Positions 5,616 to 7,128 of a stretch of DNA of 7,128 nucleotides are shown piece by piece (within the stretch, counting starts at the first letter, position 1; each line of letters starts with the position of its first letter). The translations under genes were made by a program, and so were the position numbers. The stretch is from CAYWEP01 sp964457405. GTDB lineage: Bacteria; Patescibacteriota; Microgenomatia; Levybacterales; UBA12049. Location of the stretch: assembly GCA_964457405.1 (NCBI GenBank), contig CAYWEP010000062.1:1-7128 (forward strand). The letters are read 5' to 3'. Under the pieces are notes generated by a model. The model was not told where the DNA came from. It ran no database searches and was given only the letters and a program-made list of their open reading frames with translations.

Positions 5616-5797
5616 TGTTGGTCGGTCTTCGGACTTCCCGCTTCGACACGAATCGAGACGAGTAACCGCTGCGGCACAGTTGTGGAATTCCCTGCCCGCA
5701 ATCGCTACGCGATAGCGTTGCAGGCGGGTCACCACATTCCCAAATAAATATTTCGGCCTTCCCATCCGCCAGCTGGCTGATAGTGGCCATACCAACA
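5616..5797 (-). promoter_or_regulatory. cobalamin (B12) riboswitch aptamer
   Basis: Read on the minus strand, the conserved core appears in order: GGGAATGTGGTG, then GGGAATTCCACA, then CTGTGCCGCAGCGGTTA (matching the CTG..CCCGC.ACTGT.A core), then the B12 box AAGTCCGAAGACCGACC (5620-5636). The closing stem is perfect: TGTTGGT (5791-5797) pairs with ACCAACA (5616-5622). A variable arm of about 36 nt is inserted between GGTG and GAAT; it folds as a long hairpin with one mismatch and one bulge. The aptamer follows the adenosyltransferase gene and precedes the 436-aa gene on the same strand. In this family, cobalamin binding usually lowers expression of the downstream gene. Confidence 0.9.
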
Positions 5798-5802
5798 CGA
5801 GA

Positions 5803-5824
5803 ACTAATATACTAGTATATTAGT
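5803..5824. repeat. 22-bp perfect AT-rich palindrome at the end of the adenosyltransferase gene
   Basis: A perfect palindrome centred on CTAG (left arm ACTAATATACT) contains the TAA stop of the adenosyltransferase gene and ends six bases before the riboswitch closing stem. No T tract follows, so it is not a standard terminator. It contains -10-like hexamers (TATACT, TATATT) on the minus strand but no good -35 at the right distance. It could be an operator, a promoter element for the riboswitch transcript, or a transcript-end structure. Confidence 0.5.
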
Positions 5825-6374
5825 AATTTGATCTCCAAACGGTTTCTTTTTTCTTTTCTTTTTGGTTGACAAAACGCGCCATGGTAAAAAGAAGGTCTGA
5901 AAGGCGATTAAAATACGGTATTATTCCAGCATCGACCTGTTCTTTTTGCGACAATGCAATAATGTGTCGTTCCGCTCTTCGACAGACAGTCCTCGCCATG
6001 TGAAGAAATGCTCCCGCCTTCCCTCCCCCGGGAAGAATGAAGTTTTTCAAAGGTGGCAAAGTTTTTGTTAACCTATCAATTACTCTTTCAAACGTTTCCA
6101 CCCGTTTCCCTAAATTCTTACTTCTTACTTCTTGATTCTTGCCTGCTGGCGTAGCCAACGTTGCACCTATCTCAAACAAATCATGCTGAATACTTTCTAA
6201 CTCTTTTACCAATCCTTTCTGTGAAGCGCTTAAATGGACTACAACAACTCCTATGACACTGTTAAGCTCATCAACTGTGCCATAAGCCTCAACGCGACTT
6301 GATGCTTTCGAAACGCGCTTGCCGCTTGCTAGCGATGTCTGTCCTTTATCGCCTGTCCTGGTGTAGATTTTCAT
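5820..6374 (-). CDS. pduO: PduO-type cob(I)yrinic acid a,c-diamide/cob(I)alamin adenosyltransferase
   Basis: This 184-aa enzyme transfers the 5'-deoxyadenosyl group of ATP to cob(I)alamin, making coenzyme B12 in the cytoplasm. The PduO-family motifs are all present: the ATP-binding N-terminus TRTGDKGQTSL (5-15), RVEAYGTVDELNS (27-39), FILPGG (112-117), ARTVCRRAER (127-136) and FNRLSDLLF (155-163). The length is normal for a single-domain, trimeric family member, with an extra lysine-rich tail (KEKKKETVW). Its ATG overlaps the TGA of the DUF6580 gene (ATGA at 6371-6374), so it is translationally coupled; no Shine-Dalgarno sequence is seen. Next to DUF4430 and DUF6580 proteins it fits salvage and activation of imported corrinoid. 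The symbol names the family type. All key motifs are intact, so it is probably active. Confidence 0.95.
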   Translation of the reverse strand: MKIYTRTGDKGQTSLASGKRVSKASSRVEAYGTVDELNSVIGVVVVHLSASQKGLVKELESIQHDLFEIGATLATPAGKNQEVRSKNLGKRVETFERVIDRLTKTLPPLKNFILPGGGKAGAFLHMARTVCRRAERHIIALSQKEQVDAGIIPYFNRLSDLLFTMARFVNQKEKKKETVWRSNY

Positions 6375-6952
6375 AACTTTTTATGGGCAGGTTGATGGAT
6401 TGGGAAAAACTTTAAGAAGAGCTCGTATCCTCCGAAGAATATTCCCGCATAGAGCAGGTCGCCTATTATTGTGTTTCTAAAAAACGGCAGAGCGAGTATG
6501 TATGACTCCAGTAATCCGCTTGCTGTTTTGGGGTACATTGTTCCAACAGTCCAGACTCCGAAGTTTGTGATAAGAAAAAATAATAGAGATGAAACGAGTG
6601 CGCCGAGGAAAATATTTCGGAGTGACTTGTGTTTTTTCAACCAGAGACCAATTAACCCAGTCAGCAAAAAACTACCATAAACAAAAAGCATTGTGTCGTG
6701 AAACCCTAAGAAGATATCTGAAATAAACAGGGCAATGAGCGGAACTATTAGCGCGTATTTTTTATCTAAGTATACGCCGCCAAATAGCGCCATTGCGGCA
6801 ATCGGTGCAACATTGGCAGGATGCGGAAGTAGCCGAAGAGCAACCGCAAATCCAATAATAAGTATGGATCCTAAAAAGTTTTTAGATTTGAGTTGTCCTT
6901 CGATAGACTCAGGATCCTGAGCTTGTCGAATGGATAGATTTGAGATTTGCAT
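6371..6952 (-). CDS. DUF6580 membrane protein, ECF S-component-like (putative B12 uptake), N-terminus altered by insertion
   Basis: This 193-aa integral membrane protein has about six hydrophobic segments (about 27-40, 48-62, 66-84, 88-105, 112-132, 162-182). It has the hallmarks of DUF6580: RLLPHPANVAPIAAMALFGG, a conserved SD (79-80), NFGVW (130-134) and ALPFFRNTIIGDLLYAG. The family resembles substrate-binding S components of ECF transporters. Linked here to DUF4430 and adenosyltransferase genes, cobalamin or precursor uptake is the likely role (inference). Residues 5-22 come from a palindromic insertion with 10-bp direct repeats. Without it, the gene would start in frame at ATG 6992 behind an AGGAG site (MEDRAILTYLKTQ...). 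In the present sequence that frame stops at 6909-6911, and only the ATG at 6952, with no Shine-Dalgarno sequence, opens the reading frame. The protein may be made less efficiently. Its stop overlaps the next gene's start. Confidence 0.85.
   Translation of the reverse strand: MQISNLSIRQAQDPESIEGQLKSKNFLGSILIIGFAVALRLLPHPANVAPIAAMALFGGVYLDKKYALIVPLIALFISDIFLGFHDTMLFVYGSFLLTGLIGLWLKKHKSLRNIFLGALVSSLLFFLITNFGVWTVGTMYPKTASGLLESYILALPFFRNTIIGDLLYAGIFFGGYELFLKFFPIHQPAHKKL
6883..6944. mobile_element. short palindromic insertion (MITE/REP-like) with 10-bp target-site duplication
   Basis: A 42-bp imperfect palindrome (6893-6934) has a perfect 14-bp centre, CTCAGGATCCTGAG (6908-6921), and TTCGA-type ends. 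It is flanked by identical direct repeats TAGATTTGAG at 6883-6892 and 6935-6944. It encodes no protein, so it would be a non-autonomous element. Removing 52 bases (element plus one repeat) joins the downstream frame of DUF6580 exactly to an upstream ATG with a Shine-Dalgarno site, which supports a real insertion event. The TTCGACAAGCTCAGG end resembles a short palindromic repeat I recall from many bacterial genomes. Confidence 0.8.
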
Positions 6953-6970
6953 TTTGCGTTTTGAGATATG

Positions 6971-7128
6971 TTAGTATCGCTCTATCTTCCATTCTATCTT
7001 GTCTCCTTTTTTTGTTTGATAGTCCGCAGGGCCAACTTGCGCCATTTTACCATTCACATAAAACGCCCAGTATTCTCGCCTTTTGTTATCTGCTTTTCTT
7101 CCATCAATGATATGAATAAGTCCTGATG
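6971..7128 (-). CDS. DUF4430 (transcobalamin-like) protein, C-terminal end only
   Basis: The gene's start lies beyond the right edge. The last 51 residues include EYWAFYVNGKMAQVGPADY and then KKGDKIEWKIERY before TAA (6971-6973). The pattern W-x-F-Y-V-N-G ... G-x-x-x-Y ... G-D-x-I-E-W is typical of DUF4430, the domain also seen at the C-terminus of eukaryotic transcobalamin and intrinsic factor. In bacteria such domains are often carried by exported or lipid-anchored proteins; the N-terminus that would show this is missing. The neighbouring DUF6580 and adenosyltransferase genes make a corrinoid-capturing surface protein plausible. An AGGAG site (7003-7007) inside its end belongs to the original start of the next gene. 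Confidence 0.85.
   Translation of the reverse strand, partial: SGLIHIIDGRKADNKRREYWAFYVNGKMAQVGPADYQTKKGDKIEWKIERY
6990..7007 (-). promoter_or_regulatory. stranded ribosome binding site and original start codon of the DUF6580 gene
   Basis: AGGAG (7003-7007) is followed ten bases later by ATG (6990-6992), inside the end of the DUF4430 gene. Today this frame runs 27 codons and stops inside the palindromic insertion. Excising the insertion puts it in frame with the DUF6580 body. It is one of the few clear Shine-Dalgarno sites in the window and looks like the ancestral start. Confidence 0.65.

Noticed and set aside
5563..5790. 75-codon minus-strand open frame (MATISQLADGK...)
   Set aside because: It runs through the whole cobalamin riboswitch; the conserved RNA core explains the sequence better than a protein does.
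5595..5798. N-terminal extension of the 436-aa gene to an ATG at 5798
   Set aside because: These 68 codons translate the aptamer and its closing stem; the result is low-quality protein rich in R and C.
5803..5824. Intrinsic terminator for the adenosyltransferase gene
   Set aside because: The hairpin is AT-rich and not followed by a U tract on the minus strand.
851..6374. Recoded TGA (glycine, as in Gracilibacteria/SR1)
   Set aside because: TGA ends the DUF5678 gene (851-853) and the DUF6580 gene (6371-6373), in both cases in a tight ATGA overlap, so it acts as a stop.

Overview
All convincing genes lie on the minus strand, with short spacings and two ATGA stop/start overlaps. The gene set suggests a host-dependent bacterium of the Candidate Phyla Radiation (Patescibacteria): a large membrane-anchored TraG/VirD4-like ATPase, a small two-helix membrane protein, a DUF5678-retropepsin pair, and vitamin B12 salvage genes with no synthesis genes in view. 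TGA is a normal stop (it ends two genes inside ATGA overlaps), so a TGA-recoding lineage such as Gracilibacteria/SR1 is unlikely. The lineage is inferred from gene content and was not tested by phylogeny.

Layout in transcription order, from the right edge. (1) 7128-5820, a cobalamin (B12) cassette: the C-terminal end of a DUF4430 (transcobalamin-like) protein, a DUF6580 membrane protein resembling ECF transporter S components, and a PduO-type cob(I)alamin adenosyltransferase. A 42-bp imperfect palindrome with 10-bp direct repeats sits at the start of the DUF6580 gene and appears to have shifted its frame. (2) 5797-5616, a cobalamin riboswitch. It lies after these B12 genes and directly before an unknown 436-aa protein with a C-terminal Cys cluster, so that gene is the apparent target. 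(3) 5594-1204, the 436-aa gene, a Cys-rich DUF5522 protein, a disordered 156-aa protein with its own predicted leaderless promoter, and the 788-aa TraG/VirD4-like ATPase. (4) 1198-1089, a strong promoter and a tRNA-Ile with the rare UAU anticodon. (5) 1060-468, a translationally coupled DUF5678-retropepsin pair. (6) 463-436, an orphan tRNA 3' end, possibly an integration scar, followed by an extended -10 promoter and a 90-aa two-helix membrane protein. (7) 1-159, possibly the end of a convergent plus-strand gene.

The B12 genes fit capture, membrane passage and adenosylation of a scavenged corrinoid. The ATPase and the 156-aa protein probably belong to a DNA-transfer or secretion-type envelope machine. 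No relaxase, integrase, CRISPR array or complete insertion sequence is visible.
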